DNA of 64,000 nucleotides, taken from assembly GCA_041690355.1 (NCBI GenBank), contig JAWLHK010000010.1, positions 62,001-126,000 on the forward strand, in the 5' to 3' direction. The position numbers and the translations under genes were made by a program. This DNA comes from JAWLHK01 sp041690355 [NCBI: bacterium] (GTDB lineage Bacteria > J088 > JAWLBW01). Below the pieces are notes generated by a model. That model made no database searches. It saw only the letters and a list, made by a program, of their open reading frames with translations, and was not told the origin of the DNA. Below, piece after piece: positions 26,694 to 34,829 of this stretch; position 1 is the first letter of the stretch; every line of letters begins with the position of its first letter.

Positions 26694-28964
26694 TTAAACC
26701 GTCACCCGATTGCGTTTTTCAACAACCAGCTCGCCCCCCTTGACGTCGAGGTAGAAGCCGTCGGTCTCGTTCCAGACGAGCGTCATGGGAATCTTGACCA
26801 GCTCGTCCATGCGCCGCTTGAGAAAGCGTGCGCCGTACTTGAAGCTGAAGCCCGCCTCGGCCAGATGGCGCAGGGCCTCGTCGGTATACTCGAAGTCCTT
26901 GCCCTGCTCGCGCACGGTCTCCTGGATACGTCCGAGGTGCAGCCGCGTGATTTCGAGCACCTGCTCTTCGGTCAGCGGGTCGAAGACGACCACTTCGTCG
27001 ATGCGGTTGATGAACTCGGGGGTGAAGTGGTTCTCGACCTCGCGCATGATTGCCTTGTGCAGCTCGTCGAGCGCCCGCCCCTCGTTGAGAAACCCCATCG
27101 GCTTGGCGTACTTCTTGAACTCGTCGGCCCCCAGGTTGCTCGTGAGGATGATGATCGAGTCGCTGAAGTAGACCTTCTTGCCGCGCCCGTCGGTGACCCA
27201 GCCTTCGTCGAAGACCTGGAGAAACAGGTTGATGACGTTCGAGTTGGCCTTTTCGATTTCGTCGAGCAAAACCACCGTGCTCGGGTTCTCGCGGATGGCG
27301 TTCGTCAGGATACCCCCGCGCTCGCTCCCCACGATGCCGCGCGGCATGCCGATGAGCTTGTCGATGCCCACCGTCGAGTCCTTGTACTCGGACATGTCGA
27401 TGCGCACCATCTTCTTCTCGTCGCCGTAGAGAAACTGGGCGGCCGCCTTGGCGAGCTCGGTCTTGCCGACCCCCGTGGGTCCCAGGAAGAGCAGGACGCC
27501 GTCGGGCCGGTCGAAGTTCTCCTTGAGCGGACCCTTGTTCAGGCGCAGGCGGCGCGAGACGGCCTCGATGGCCCGCCGCTGCCCGATGACCCGCTCGGCC
27601 AGCACCTTCTCGATGTCGGCGAAGCGCTCGTTCGTGTCGCGGAAGACCATGTCGAGCGGGATCTTGCTCTCTTCGCTGATGACCTGCAGCACCTCGCGGG
27701 CCGACACGTTGCCCATCGGGTTGGCGATCTCGACCTTGACCGAAGCCGTGTCGAGCCAGCCGATGGCCTTGTCGGGCAGACGCAGGCCGCGGTTGTAGCG
27801 CTTGCTCATCTCGAGCGCCGTTTCGATGGCCTCGTCGCTGAGCGTGATCGAATAGTTCCGCTCCAGGCGTGGGCGTACCCCCAAGAGGATGTGGCGCGTC
27901 TGCTCGATCGACGGCTCGTCGGCCACGACCGTGCGGAAGCGCCGGGCGAGGGCCTCGTCTTCGGCGATGAACTGTTTGTATTCGGTGTTCGTCGTCGCGC
28001 CGATCATCTGGATCTCGCCGCGGGCCAGCGAGCTCTTGAAGATGTTGGCCGCGTCGGAGGGCACCCCCATGGCGCTGCCGGCGCCGATGAGCGAGTGGGC
28101 CTCGTCGACGAAGACGATCAGGTTCTTGCGCTCCTTGAGCTCCTTGATAATCTTCTCGACGCGGTCTTCGAACATGCCGCGGAACATCGTGCCGGCGACG
28201 AGGGCGTTCATCTGCAGATTGATGATCTGGCACTCGCGCAGGCGGTACGGCAGCGACTCGGGCTTGTACTCGATGCGCCGGGCGAGCCCTTCGACCAGGG
28301 CCGTCTTGCCGACCCCGGGCTCACCGATGATCATGACGGAGTTCGAGCGTTCGCGGTGCGAGAGAATCTCGACCATCCGGTCAAGCTCGGTCTCGCGCCC
28401 GAAGATCTCGGGGACCTTGTCTTCGGCCGCCAGCTTGTTCAGGTTGACGGCGAACTGATTGATGTACGGCGGCAGCTCGTACCGCTTCTTGAGCTCGCGC
28501 TCGCGTTCTTCGCGGCGGCGGGCCAGAATCGTGATTTCGTCGAGCGTCGTCTGCGGGTCGACCCCGAGCTCGCGCATGATTTCGACGGGGATGCTGTCGT
28601 CGACCATGAAGATGGCGGCGAAGACGTCGATGGTCGAGATCAGCTGCCGCCCGCTGTTCTGCGCCCGGCCCCACGAGGCCTGCAGCAGATTACGGGTGGC
28701 GGTCGGGATCTTCATCCCCCCGCCGAGATACTGTTTGGAAACGCTCAGCCGCTCCTTGAGCAGCGAGAGCACGGCGTTCGGATCGACGCCGAGCTCGAAC
28801 ATGACCTCTTTGTAGAACTGGTTCTCGGTCTTGATGACCGAAAGAAACAGATGCTCGACCCCGAGGTAGTAATGTTGCCGGCGTTGACTTTCTTCGATGG
28901 CGTAAGCGACAAGCTCCTGTGCCTTTTCGCTCAAGCGATCCCGGTAATGCGCTAAATCAATCAT
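26694..28964 (-). CDS. clpA: ClpA-type AAA+ unfoldase
   Basis: 756 residues. An N-terminal double Clp-N repeat (1-145) precedes AAA-1 (Walker A GEPGVGKT near 218) and AAA-2 (Walker A GPTGVGKT near 500), then a D2-small domain. There is no long coiled-coil middle domain, so it is ClpA-like rather than ClpB or ClpC. M-G-F in the loop after TSNLGA (near residue 625) matches the [LIVMP]-G-[FL] tripeptide that docks ClpP. It should feed substrates to ClpP. Neither clpS nor clpP is adjacent. Confidence 0.93.
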   Translation of the reverse strand: MIDLAHYRDRLSEKAQELVAYAIEESQRRQHYYLGVEHLFLSVIKTENQFYKEVMFELGVDPNAVLSLLKERLSVSKQYLGGGMKIPTATRNLLQASWGRAQNSGRQLISTIDVFAAIFMVDDSIPVEIMRELGVDPQTTLDEITILARRREERERELKKRYELPPYINQFAVNLNKLAAEDKVPEIFGRETELDRMVEILSHRERSNSVMIIGEPGVGKTALVEGLARRIEYKPESLPYRLRECQIINLQMNALVAGTMFRGMFEDRVEKIIKELKERKNLIVFVDEAHSLIGAGSAMGVPSDAANIFKSSLARGEIQMIGATTNTEYKQFIAEDEALARRFRTVVADEPSIEQTRHILLGVRPRLERNYSITLSDEAIETALEMSKRYNRGLRLPDKAIGWLDTASVKVEIANPMGNVSAREVLQVISEESKIPLDMVFRDTNERFADIEKVLAERVIGQRRAIEAVSRRLRLNKGPLKENFDRPDGVLLFLGPTGVGKTELAKAAAQFLYGDEKKMVRIDMSEYKDSTVGIDKLIGMPRGIVGSERGGILTNAIRENPSTVVLLDEIEKANSNVINLFLQVFDEGWVTDGRGKKVYFSDSIIILTSNLGADEFKKYAKPMGFLNEGRALDELHKAIMREVENHFTPEFINRIDEVVVFDPLTEEQVLEITRLHLGRIQETVREQGKDFEYTDEALRHLAEAGFSFKYGARFLKRRMDELVKIPMTLVWNETDGFYLDVKGGELVVEKRNRVTV

Positions 28965-29405
28965 GGCTGACCCCGCTACCCTGTGTCACTTCCTGGATTC
29001 CGCTTCGAAACCTGTCGCAAAGCTGGATTCTGTGCGGCTTTCCGGCATCGCGACCGACGCTCGAGCCCGTCGACTACGACACCTAAAGTATAGCACACGC
29101 TCCTGACTTGCTGACCCGATTCCGCCCTCGATCAGATAGGCACCCTCGGCCCGCGAGGATGCAAACCGTGTTTCATGTTCGATGTTCCGCTCACCCCGAG
29201 GATGACGCAGCTATGACGCGGCCTGGCATCCCCCGCTCTGGAAGCCCCTTGCCTATGGTTTCCATCGTAGCACCCTTCTCTCTCCCGGTGGAGGATGGGT
29301 GGCCTGCGAGCGAGCGACGTGGGTAGACGGACTTGTATACCGGTTGGTGACCCGTGTTTGATCCGCGTTCTTGCGCTTCTGCAGAGCGAGCGCTACCGTA
29401 TTCCG
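28965..29405. promoter_or_regulatory. clpA-nadE divergent intergenic region
   Basis: 441 bases without a credible gene. On the minus strand an extended -10, TGCTATACT (29095-29087), would drive clpA with a leader of about 115 bases; its -35 (GTCAGC) is weak. On the plus strand TTGCGC (29371-29376), 17 bases and TACCGT (29394-29399) stand directly before nadE. Nothing else is recognised. Confidence 0.5.
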
Positions 29406-31172
29406 ATGGCCGTACGATCTCTTCGCCTGGCCCTCGTGCAGATGAACAGCACGGTGGGCGCGCTTGCCGAGAATGCCGAACGTATCGGCGATGCGCTCGC
29501 CTTCGCCCGCGCGCGCAAGGCCGAGGTCGTGGTCTTTCCCGAGCTCGCGCTCTGCGGGTATCCGCCCGAAGATCTGCTCCTCGCCCCCCGGTTCCTTCGC
29601 GACTGCCGGCGCGCGCTCGAACGGCTGGTTCCGCAGACGCGCGGCCTGACGGCCATCATCGGCTTCCCCGAATGGGACGAAGATCCTTATAATGCCGCGG
29701 CCGTTCTCCATGACGGGAGTCTGGTCGCCACGGTGCGCAAGCGCCTTCTGCCGACCTACGGCGTCTTCGACGAAGATCGCTACTTCCGCCCCGGCGACCG
29801 GGCGACCGTGATCGACCGCCGCGGCATCCGCCTGGGAATTTCCATCTGCGAAGACATCTGGTTCCCCGAGGGACCGCCGGCGCTGCAGGCGCTGCACGGC
29901 GACGCCGAGATCCTCGTCAATCTCTCGGCGAGTCCCTACGAACACGGCAAGCGGTCGCGCCGGCGGCACATGCTCGAGACGCGCGCGGCCGATTCCGCCG
30001 CCATGGTCGCCTACGTCAACGCCGTGGGGGGCCAGGACGAGCTCGTCTTTGACGGGGGGAGCCTCGTCTGCGATGCGCACGGCCGGACGCTGGTCGAAGC
30101 GGCGGCCTTCGAAGAGGGAATTCTCGTGCACGACTGCGTCGTCGACGGTGTGCAGGGGACGCGCCTGCGCGATACCCGCCGCCGCAAGGCCCGCGACCTC
30201 GAGCGCCCCGGCGAGGGGAGCGCGCTCGATCTGCACCAGTACATGCTGAACGAACCGGGACGTTCCCCGGCCCGGGGCGGCAAGAGCGCGTGGCACGAAG
30301 TTCCGCCGGCCGCGCCGCAGAGCGACGAAGCCGAGATCTATGCGGCCCTCGTCACCGGCCTGCGCGACTACGTGAACAAGAACGGATTCGAGAGCGTGCT
30401 CATCGGCCTGAGCGGCGGCATCGACTCGGCCCTCACGGCGGTCGTCGCCGTCGACGCGCTGGGGGCTAAGCGGGTGCACGGCATGACGCTCCCCAGCCGC
30501 TTCTCAAGCACGGGAACGCGATCGGACGCCCTCGCCCTGGCGGCGAACCTGGGCATCCCCTGCCCCGAGGTGGCCATCGAGCCGGTGTTCGAGACGGCGC
30601 TCGATTCGCTGAAGCCGATCTTCCGGCGCAAGGCGTGGAACGAGGCCGAAGAGAATCTGCAGGCGCGCATCCGCGGACTGCTGCTCATGGCGGCGTCGAA
30701 CAAATTCGGTCATCTCGTGCTCACCACCGGCAACAAGAGCGAGCTCAGCGTGGGCTACGCGACGCTGTACGGCGACATGGCCGGCGGCTTCAACGTGCTC
30801 AAGGACGTCTTCAAGACGACCGTGTTCCGCCTGTGCGCATGGCGCAATTCCGTCTCGCCGGTCATTCCCGCGTCGATCCTCACGCGCCCCCCGTCGGCGG
30901 AACTGCGCGCCAACCAGACCGACCAGGATTCGCTACCCCCCTACGACGTGCTCGACGGCATCCTCAAGGCCTACATTGAAGAGGACGTGGGGCTCGACGA
31001 AATTCTCCTGCGCGGATACGACCGGGCCACCGTCGAGCGCGTGCTGCGCCTCGTCGATCGCATGGAGTACAAGCGCCGCCAGGCCGCACCGGGGATCAAG
31101 ATCACGAACCGCGCCTTCGGCCGCGACCGCCGGCTCCCCATCACGAACCGTTATCGCCCGGGTGGGGAATGA
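29406..31172 (+). CDS. nadE: Glutamine-dependent NAD+ synthetase
   Basis: 588 residues. The nitrilase-type glutaminase domain (1-275) has the Glu-Lys-Cys triad visible in FPELALCGYPPED, VRKRLLPTYGVFDE and GISICEDIW. The C-terminal NAD synthetase domain has the P-loop GLSGGIDSALT near residue 334 and TTGNKSEL near residue 440. It converts nicotinate adenine dinucleotide to NAD+ using glutamine nitrogen. ATG 29406 is the start that fits the nitrilase fold; a -10-like hexamer lies six bases before it with no ribosome binding site. It overlaps the next gene by four bases. Confidence 0.97.
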   Translation: MAVRSLRLALVQMNSTVGALAENAERIGDALAFARARKAEVVVFPELALCGYPPEDLLLAPRFLRDCRRALERLVPQTRGLTAIIGFPEWDEDPYNAAAVLHDGSLVATVRKRLLPTYGVFDEDRYFRPGDRATVIDRRGIRLGISICEDIWFPEGPPALQALHGDAEILVNLSASPYEHGKRSRRRHMLETRAADSAAMVAYVNAVGGQDELVFDGGSLVCDAHGRTLVEAAAFEEGILVHDCVVDGVQGTRLRDTRRRKARDLERPGEGSALDLHQYMLNEPGRSPARGGKSAWHEVPPAAPQSDEAEIYAALVTGLRDYVNKNGFESVLIGLSGGIDSALTAVVAVDALGAKRVHGMTLPSRFSSTGTRSDALALAANLGIPCPEVAIEPVFETALDSLKPIFRRKAWNEAEENLQARIRGLLLMAASNKFGHLVLTTGNKSELSVGYATLYGDMAGGFNVLKDVFKTTVFRLCAWRNSVSPVIPASILTRPPSAELRANQTDQDSLPPYDVLDGILKAYIEEDVGLDEILLRGYDRATVERVLRLVDRMEYKRRQAAPGIKITNRAFGRDRRLPITNRYRPGGE

Positions 31173-31807
31173 CGCGCGCTTCGCTGCTGGCGCTGCTTCT
31201 GTTTTCCGCCTGCGACTATGCGACGCAGGAGAACGTCGAGCGGCTGGCGCGCGACGTCGACGGCGTGAAGTCGACCCAGCGCGTGCTCGAGACGAAGGTC
31301 GACTCGGCCGTCCAGCAGAACCAGGCGCTGCAGACGAGTGTTTCGGCGATGGGGAGCGGCTTCAACGTGCTCACGCAGTCGATGGTCGACCAGGGCGGCC
31401 GCGTCGAAACCCTCGAAGCGCGCAGCGTGGCGCTCACCCGCGATCTGAGCCAGGTGCGCAAGGCGGTCGACCGCAGCGGCGGTTCCCCCAGCCGCGGCGC
31501 CGAGCCCGATCGCGTCGGGACTTATCTCGGATCCCGCGTCGACGTCATGACGCTCACCGAAGAGCCGGTGCGCATGCAGTGGTGCGAAGCCGCCGAGGGG
31601 ACGCAGGGTTATCTCGTGCCGGTCGGCGTGGAGCCGGATTACCGCACGTTGCGCTGCTGGCGCTTCGGCAGCGTGGCCATCTTCCGTGAAGAATCGCCCC
31701 AGGGGCCCATCGTGCGCTGCCTGCGCGACATCACGGTCACCGACGGCGCCCTCGAAGCGCTGGACTGCAAGGACTCGGGCGTCTACTACCGCATGGGGCT
31801 GCGGTGA
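31169..31807 (+). CDS. Coiled-coil lipoprotein of unknown function
   Basis: 212 residues. A short signal peptide ends in FSAC (Cys15), followed by a heptad-rich coiled coil (residues 20-105; VERLARDVDGVKSTQRVLET and onward). A C-terminal globular part contains several cysteines (MQWCEA, LRCWRF, VRCLRD, LDCKDS). It is translationally coupled to nadE through ATGA. It is probably anchored in the envelope; the four cysteines could form two disulfides. I know no family for it. Confidence 0.7.
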   Translation: MTRASLLALLLFSACDYATQENVERLARDVDGVKSTQRVLETKVDSAVQQNQALQTSVSAMGSGFNVLTQSMVDQGGRVETLEARSVALTRDLSQVRKAVDRSGGSPSRGAEPDRVGTYLGSRVDVMTLTEEPVRMQWCEAAEGTQGYLVPVGVEPDYRTLRCWRFGSVAIFREESPQGPIVRCLRDITVTDGALEALDCKDSGVYYRMGLR

Positions 31808-31825
31808 CCGGGCGCCGCGGGCGCC

Positions 31826-31854
31826 ATTCCTGATTCCTGATTCTTGATTCTTGA
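31826..31854 (+). repeat. Heptamer array, ATTCCTG class
   Basis: Four tandem 7-bp units (ATTCCTG, ATTCCTG, ATTCTTG, ATTCTTG) begin 18 bases after the lipoprotein stop, just past a GGCGCC-rich hairpin. The array forms the left edge of the accessory island, and an inverted copy lies at its right edge (33967-34008). Confidence 0.85.
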
Positions 31855-31929
31855 GGAGGAACGGACCGGAAAGGGCCAGGCAGGAAGGACTATGACCCCG
31901 AGACGGGTCGATATCTGTCGCTGGATCCC

Positions 31930-32457
31930 ATGCGGGAAGAAGACTACGGATATGCAGCAAGCAATCCTCTGACTAAATTCGACCCGTTAGGGGAGGATAT
32001 TTGGATCGAAGGTCCTTCTGGTTGGGAACCCGGTTTCCATAGAAGTGTAAATGTTGGCGATCCAAATGGTGACTATACCGGGTTCAGCTTCGCTCTCATT
32101 CCTACGGTTGGGAACTTTCCATACACTGGCTCAGCCTATGAGGACAAATCCAAGGGCGGGCAAATAGTTGCTTATCTTAAAACTACAAAGCAGCAAGATA
32201 TCGAAGCCTTCCTTCTGATTAGCGAATACATAGGCAAGCATGGTAAAGGCTACTATTCGCCTTGGAACAATTGCATCACGTTTTCAAATGACCTGTTTGA
32301 TGTTCTAAAAAATCACTTCGGCGTACAGGAGACTACCCCACCCACGAGAATCGTTGCGGAGGCTAAGCACCCTGTTGAGAAAGCTTACAGAGCAATTAAA
32401 AGGAAGGTAAATGAGTTCAGGGATTGGGCGAACAAACGCAATGAGGCCGAAAAATGA
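31930..32457 (+). CDS. Orphan Rhs C-terminal tip with putative papain/LRAT-like toxin domain
   Basis: 175 residues from ATG 31930. The same frame is open back to 31855, and bases 31882-31929 also encode Rhs-core-like residues (Y-D-P-E-T-G-R-Y-L-S-L-D-P). That makes this the 3' remnant of an Rhs gene whose YD-repeat body is missing. The core ends at D-P-L-G (residues 18-21). The 154-residue toxin part has His37 in GFHRSVNVGD and Asn114-Cys115 in PWNNCITFSNDLF. This His-then-Asn-Cys order resembles the H-box/NC-box of LRAT-like or permuted papain enzymes. Base composition is clearly more AT-rich than neighbours. Toxin identity is inference. Confidence 0.65.
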   Translation: MREEDYGYAASNPLTKFDPLGEDIWIEGPSGWEPGFHRSVNVGDPNGDYTGFSFALIPTVGNFPYTGSAYEDKSKGGQIVAYLKTTKQQDIEAFLLISEYIGKHGKGYYSPWNNCITFSNDLFDVLKNHFGVQETTPPTRIVAEAKHPVEKAYRAIKRKVNEFRDWANKRNEAEK

Positions 32458-32909
32458 AGAAGTCTCGGAGCGTAATCCAAGTTCGGGCTGTTGCATTTTT
32501 GGCAGCGATTTCCGTTGTTCTCACGTCGCCAAAAATATTCGTCCTTGATGCTGGTCCAGATCCCAGGGTGATTTCAACTGAATGGGTACCTGTTCTGTTG
32601 CTTTTCTTTGCATTGCTCGTTTATTTGGTTTCTCGTTTTCAGCTAGCCGCAAATGAAGGCGCGATTTCGCTAAAGACTTTTGTGACGTCCGTTGCGGAGC
32701 TGCTCTTGTCACTTTCAGGTTTGTTTGTATTATTTGCCGCGTTTACCTTGCTAACTGCAGGTGTTCAAGCGCTGAAGGGTAGTCCGGCAGTGGAGAGAAC
32801 TGACTTTGGGTATTTTGTTTTTTTAGCGATAGTTTACATAGTATTCGCTATTGCACTTTTCTTGTTTTGGAAGCGCTTTGGGATTCGTCACGAAACAGAT
32901 GGAAAGTGA
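32454..32909 (+). CDS. Four-helix membrane protein, candidate immunity protein
   Basis: 151 residues with about four hydrophobic helices (near 12-28, 44-62, 78-105 and 118-140) and short charged ends. The start overlaps the toxin stop by four bases (ATGA), the usual immunity position in polymorphic toxin cassettes. AT-rich codon use matches the toxin gene. No family is recognised. A membrane location would suit a toxin that acts on lipids or at the inner membrane. Confidence 0.6.
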   Translation: MKKSRSVIQVRAVAFLAAISVVLTSPKIFVLDAGPDPRVISTEWVPVLLLFFALLVYLVSRFQLAANEGAISLKTFVTSVAELLLSLSGLFVLFAAFTLLTAGVQALKGSPAVERTDFGYFVFLAIVYIVFAIALFLFWKRFGIRHETDGK

Positions 32910-33005
32910 CGTTGGAACAGAACACAGACAAGACCCACCCCGAAGCATTCCCCCTCGTAAATAGGCGCAGTGCCCGCGCGCGCCGGCGGCGGAGCCGCGA
33001 GCGAG

Positions 33006-33032
33006 TTTACATAACCTTTCCGGTTATGTAAA
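33006..33032. repeat. 27-bp perfect inverted repeat
   Basis: Arms TTTACATAACC and GGTTATGTAAA around TTTCC. The inward CATAA / TTATG halves look like Xer recombinase half-sites, but the spacing between them is 9, not 6. Confidence 0.6.
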
Positions 33033-33072
33033 AGCGGGAGTGAGGGCAGCCTGCCGCTGCGCGGCGAAGGCT

Positions 33073-33093
33073 GATGGTCGATTGTCGATGGTC
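33073..33093 (+). repeat. Heptamer array, GATGGTC class
   Basis: Three tandem units GATGGTC, GATTGTC, GATGGTC inside the nested inverted-repeat element. Confidence 0.65.
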
Positions 33094-33325
33094 AACCCAA
33101 CCAACGCGCCCAAACCCATGCGCGTAGTGGCGGGCCACGGCGCATAAGAGCGCTCTTATGCGCTGTGCCGAATCCCTCCTTTGTCGGGACAGGCTCCGCG
33201 GCTCGCTCGCGGCCCTGCTCTCCCATCCTCCAACCTGAAAACACCCCGCCGCCGGCAGTGCGCGGGCGCGCGCCGTCGTGGAGGAACCGGTCGTCACCTT
33301 TCGCCTGGCGAGTGACTGCAGGGGA

Positions 33326-33354
33326 TTGTGTCATAGTGCCATTTATGGCATTCT
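33326..33354 (+). promoter_or_regulatory. Promoter with internal operator for the toxin-antitoxin operon
   Basis: TTGTGT (33326-33331), 17 bases, CATTCT (33349-33354). The palindrome TGCCAT-TT-ATGGCA (33337-33350) fills most of the spacer, where an antitoxin dimer could repress. The transcript would start near the GTG at 33361. Confidence 0.55.
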
Positions 33355-33360
33355 GCTCGG

Positions 33361-33660
33361 GTGCGGATTGAAAAAGCCCCTGAGTTCACGGATTGGATGG
33401 ACTCCCTGACCAGGAAAGAACAGGGGCAGATTCTGGCCCGCCTGCAACGCCTGGAGCTCTACGACTTTTTCGGAGACGCAAAGAGCTTGGGCGACGGGCT
33501 CGCAGAGCTTCGCTGGCAGAATGGATGGCGGGTCTACTTCGCCAAGGCCATGCGCAGTGATGGGTCAGTTGTCGTTTTGTTACTCGGGGGAATGAAGAAT
33601 GCCCAGAAAAAAGACATCGAAAGAGCGCGGCTTCTCCTTCGACGATATGCCGGCGGTTAA
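33361..33660 (+). CDS. RelE/ParE-superfamily toxin (HigB-like)
   Basis: 99 residues. Typical of the small addiction-module killer group: charged N-terminal helices, then ELRWQNGWRVYFAK and VVLLLGGMKNAQKKDIERA, the conserved strand and C-terminal helix of RelE-like ribosome-dependent mRNases. The start is GTG with no ribosome binding site. The antitoxin gene follows and overlaps by 62 bases, giving toxin-first order as in higBA. Confidence 0.85.
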   Translation: MRIEKAPEFTDWMDSLTRKEQGQILARLQRLELYDFFGDAKSLGDGLAELRWQNGWRVYFAKAMRSDGSVVVLLLGGMKNAQKKDIERARLLLRRYAGG

Positions 33661-33931
33661 GATACGGAAGGGAGCCCCGGTTCGCCCTTACTCTCCCTCG
33701 GCCAAGATGCGGGAGAAGAGGTTCATCGCCGATGCGCTCATGGAATGTCTCAGAGACGGTGACGCGGAGGCGTTCAAGGAAATCCTCGGGGCGCATTTGG
33801 AAGCCATCAACAAAGCCGAATTCGCAGAGCGGACGCAGATCCCCAAGCGAACGCTTTACCGCATGGTATCGAAGCGGGGCAATCCCACGCTGGAGAACAT
33901 CGCCAAGGTCGTTCACGCCCTCTGCGCCTAA
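33599..33931 (+). CDS. HigA/XRE-type antitoxin
   Basis: 110 residues. The C-terminal half is a helix-turn-helix domain (FAERTQIPKRTLYRMVSKRG, then NPTLENIAKVVHAL) of the addiction-module antidote family. The N-terminal half is basic and probably wraps the toxin. A later in-frame ATG (33647) would reduce the overlap with the toxin gene to 14 bases. It should bind the upstream palindrome as autorepressor. Confidence 0.83.
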   Translation: MPRKKTSKERGFSFDDMPAVKIRKGAPVRPYSPSAKMREKRFIADALMECLRDGDAEAFKEILGAHLEAINKAEFAERTQIPKRTLYRMVSKRGNPTLENIAKVVHALCA

Positions 33932-33966
33932 CTCTCGGCGTTCGCCTGGGCCTCCCCCCGTTCAGG

Positions 33967-34008
33967 AATCAGGCATCAGGAATCAGGAATCAATCACGCA
34001 TCAGGAAT
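33967..34008 (-). repeat. Heptamer array, AATCAGG class
   Basis: AATCAGG, CATCAGG, AATCAGG, a diverged pair, then CATCAGG-AAT. On the minus strand it reads CCTGATT units starting just after the enoyl-CoA hydratase stop and a GGGCGCCC run. It is inverted relative to the array at 31826-31854, so the two bracket the accessory island. Confidence 0.8.
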
Positions 34009-34025
34009 GGCGCGGGCGCCCAGAT

Positions 34026-34829
34026 TCACTCGCCTTCACCTTCTGCGCCCTCGCCCGCGCCCGCCCCGTGCCGTCCGGCCCCCTTCACGAACCGCCCGAC
34101 ACCGTCCCGGATTTCCGGTGAGGCGAGCGAACGGAGACCGTGGCGGAACTCGTTCGCCAACGCGTCTTCCAGCGACATGCCGAACTGCTCGTACGCCGAC
34201 ACGCGATCGTTCCGCATGCACTCCTGGGGAAGCGTGGCGATCTGACGCGCGAGCAGTTCCGCCTCCTGGCGGGCCGTGCCCGGCGCGACCACGCGGTTCG
34301 CGAGGCCGATGGTGAGCGCCTCGTCGGCGTGCACCGCACGGCCCGTGAGGATCAGATCGAGCGCGCGCGACAGGCCGATCAGGCGCGGCAGGCGCACCGT
34401 GCCGCCATCGATGAGCGGAACCCCCCAGCGCCGGCAGAAGACGCCGAAGACCGCGTCCTCCTCCACCACACGAAGATCGCACCAGACGGCCAGCTCGAGT
34501 CCGCCGGCGACCGCGTGGCCGGCCACGGCGGCGATAACCGGCTTCGAGAGCAGCATGCGGCTCGGGCCCATCGGACCGTCCCCTTCGGGATCGATCCGGT
34601 TGGACCTCTCGGAACCGAACGCCTTCAGGTCCGCGCCGGCGCAGAAAACGCCGCCGGCCCCCCACAACACGGCCACGCGGGCTTCGGCATCCGCCTCGAA
34701 GGCGCGGAAGGCGTCGGCCAGCGCGTGCGCCGTGGGGCCGTCGACGGCATTGCGAACGTCGGGCCGGTCGAGGATCACCGTCGTGACCGGCCCGTTCTTC
34801 TCCACGCGAACCATGGCGGCAGCGCTCAC
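34026..34829 (-). CDS. Enoyl-CoA hydratase/isomerase family protein
   Basis: 267-residue crotonase-fold protein. The oxyanion-hole segment FCAGADLKAF (near 60-70) and the second one, AVAGHAVAGGLELAVWCD (near 103-120), are present. The catalytic Glu positions are partly unlike classical hydratases (VFCRRWGVPLIDGG), so isomerase, thioesterase or hydratase are all possible. The GTG start overlaps the SDR stop by four bases; ATG 34814 is an alternative. It is the last gene of a three-gene acyl-CoA operon. Confidence 0.85.
   Translation of the reverse strand: MSAAAMVRVEKNGPVTTVILDRPDVRNAVDGPTAHALADAFRAFEADAEARVAVLWGAGGVFCAGADLKAFGSERSNRIDPEGDGPMGPSRMLLSKPVIAAVAGHAVAGGLELAVWCDLRVVEEDAVFGVFCRRWGVPLIDGGTVRLPRLIGLSRALDLILTGRAVHADEALTIGLANRVVAPGTARQEAELLARQIATLPQECMRNDRVSAYEQFGMSLEDALANEFRHGLRSLASPEIRDGVGRFVKGAGRHGAGAGEGAEGEGE

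Larger units (their letters stand above)
32982..33256. mobile_element. Nested inverted-repeat element, MITE-like, non-coding
   Basis: Outer arms GCCGGCGGCGG (32982-32992) / CCGCCGCCGGC (33246-33256) and next arms GCCGCGAGCGAG (32994-33005) / CTCGCTCGCGGC (33202-33213) enclose two further palindromes. These are TTTACATAACC-5-GGTTATGTAAA and the 24-bp GCGCATAAGAGCGCTCTTATGCGC (33140-33163). No coding ORF is convincing. It occupies most of the 32910-33360 gap between the Rhs cassette and the toxin-antitoxin pair. Confidence 0.45.

Noticed and set aside
33006-33032. Chromosome dimer resolution (dif) site
   Set aside because: The halves resemble Xer arms but the central spacing is 9 instead of 6 and both arms are the same type; the site is also near the apparent origin, not the terminus.
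33007-33297. 96-codon minus-strand ORF in the nested inverted-repeat element
   Set aside because: Its sequence is just the translated palindromes; a transposase-like motif is lacking.
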